Shown here piece by piece: positions 63,768 to 64,000 of a stretch of 64,000 nucleotides of DNA. This DNA is from Astropecten irregularis (lineage: Eukaryota > Echinodermata > Asteroidea > Paxillosida > Astropectinidae), in the NCBI GenBank assembly GCA_963971285.1, contig OZ020257.1:15886602-15950601 (forward strand), in the 5' to 3' direction. Within the stretch, counting starts at the first letter, position 1; every line of letters starts with the position of its first letter. The notes under the pieces are model-generated. The model worked only from the letters and a program-made list of their open reading frames with translations. It searched no databases and was not told the origin of the DNA. Made by a program: the position numbers and the translations under genes.

Positions 63768-64000
63768 GTAATATTTTGTTTCATTCTTAATTTTTTTATT
63801 TTGTTTTAAAATTTTTGGGAGCAATATTAAAACCTAAATTTACAGTTGTAGATAATTAACAGAGGGCTTTTCTCCTATCGAAAAAAAAATTTCCATCTCA
63901 AAATCTTGAATTCTGTTTCAGTCATTCAACCATTAACCCAATGGACTGACAAATAATGAATTAATATAAGTAATATACATACTGCTGCAAACTGCTCATC
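63768..64000. other. ARIH1 intron, to window end
   Basis: AT-rich intron sequence after donor gtaata. The next ARIH1 exon lies outside the window. Confidence 0.7.

Overview
The window is animal nuclear DNA. Genes are intron-rich with GT-AG junctions, introns are AT-rich, and short non-autonomous transposons are dense. It is most likely a marine invertebrate deuterostome. An echinoderm such as a sea star is my first guess, from the short-chain-collagen C4-like genes, the intron style and the repeat types; hemichordate or cephalochordate cannot be excluded by eye. All exon models below were assembled by reading splice sites and checking that phases close to an open frame.

Layout. (1) 0.8-10.5 kb: two tandem minus-strand paralogs (394 and 386 aa) encoding type II membrane proteins with a short Gly-X-Y collagen rod and a Cys-rich C4-like C-terminal domain. 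Each has two conserved furin-type sites bracketing the rod. (2) 10.5-15.7 kb: gene-poor, with a 685-bp tandem duplication and several foldback elements. (3) 15.7-17 kb: an unrecognised small coiled-coil protein on the minus strand, head to head with CACTIN (18.1-27.4 kb, plus, 18 exons, 730 aa). (4) 28.4-32.8 kb: LINS1 (Lines homolog, minus, 969 aa), tail to tail with CACTIN. (5) 36.2-46.1 kb: OTUD7, a Cezanne-type OTU deubiquitinase (plus, 966 aa). (6) 50.9-52.6 kb: COX5A (minus, 149 aa). (7) 53.5 kb to beyond the end: ARIH1, an Ariadne RBR ubiquitin ligase (plus, 3' end outside the window).

From 15.7 kb on, the genes alternate strictly - + - + - +, giving three head-to-head pairs: small coiled-coil/CACTIN, LINS1/OTUD7 and COX5A/ARIH1. 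LINS1, OTUD7A, COX5A and ARIH1 all lie on human 15q, so the window appears to hold a remnant of an ancestral linkage block. The genes do not form one pathway. OTUD7 (removes ubiquitin) and ARIH1 (adds ubiquitin) share a theme, CACTIN is a splicing factor, and COX5A is a respiratory-chain subunit.

The less ordinary content is: the double-furin-site collagen pair; a near-identical inverted duplication (34.2-34.9 kb versus 36.8-37.9 kb) that flanks OTUD7 exon 1 and is circularly permuted; at least seven families of palindromic or terminal-inverted-repeat elements, including a TTAA-flanked family and one with probable 8-bp target duplications; a 69-bp codon-length minisatellite; and TACATG / TAGGCC palindrome-rich DNA.
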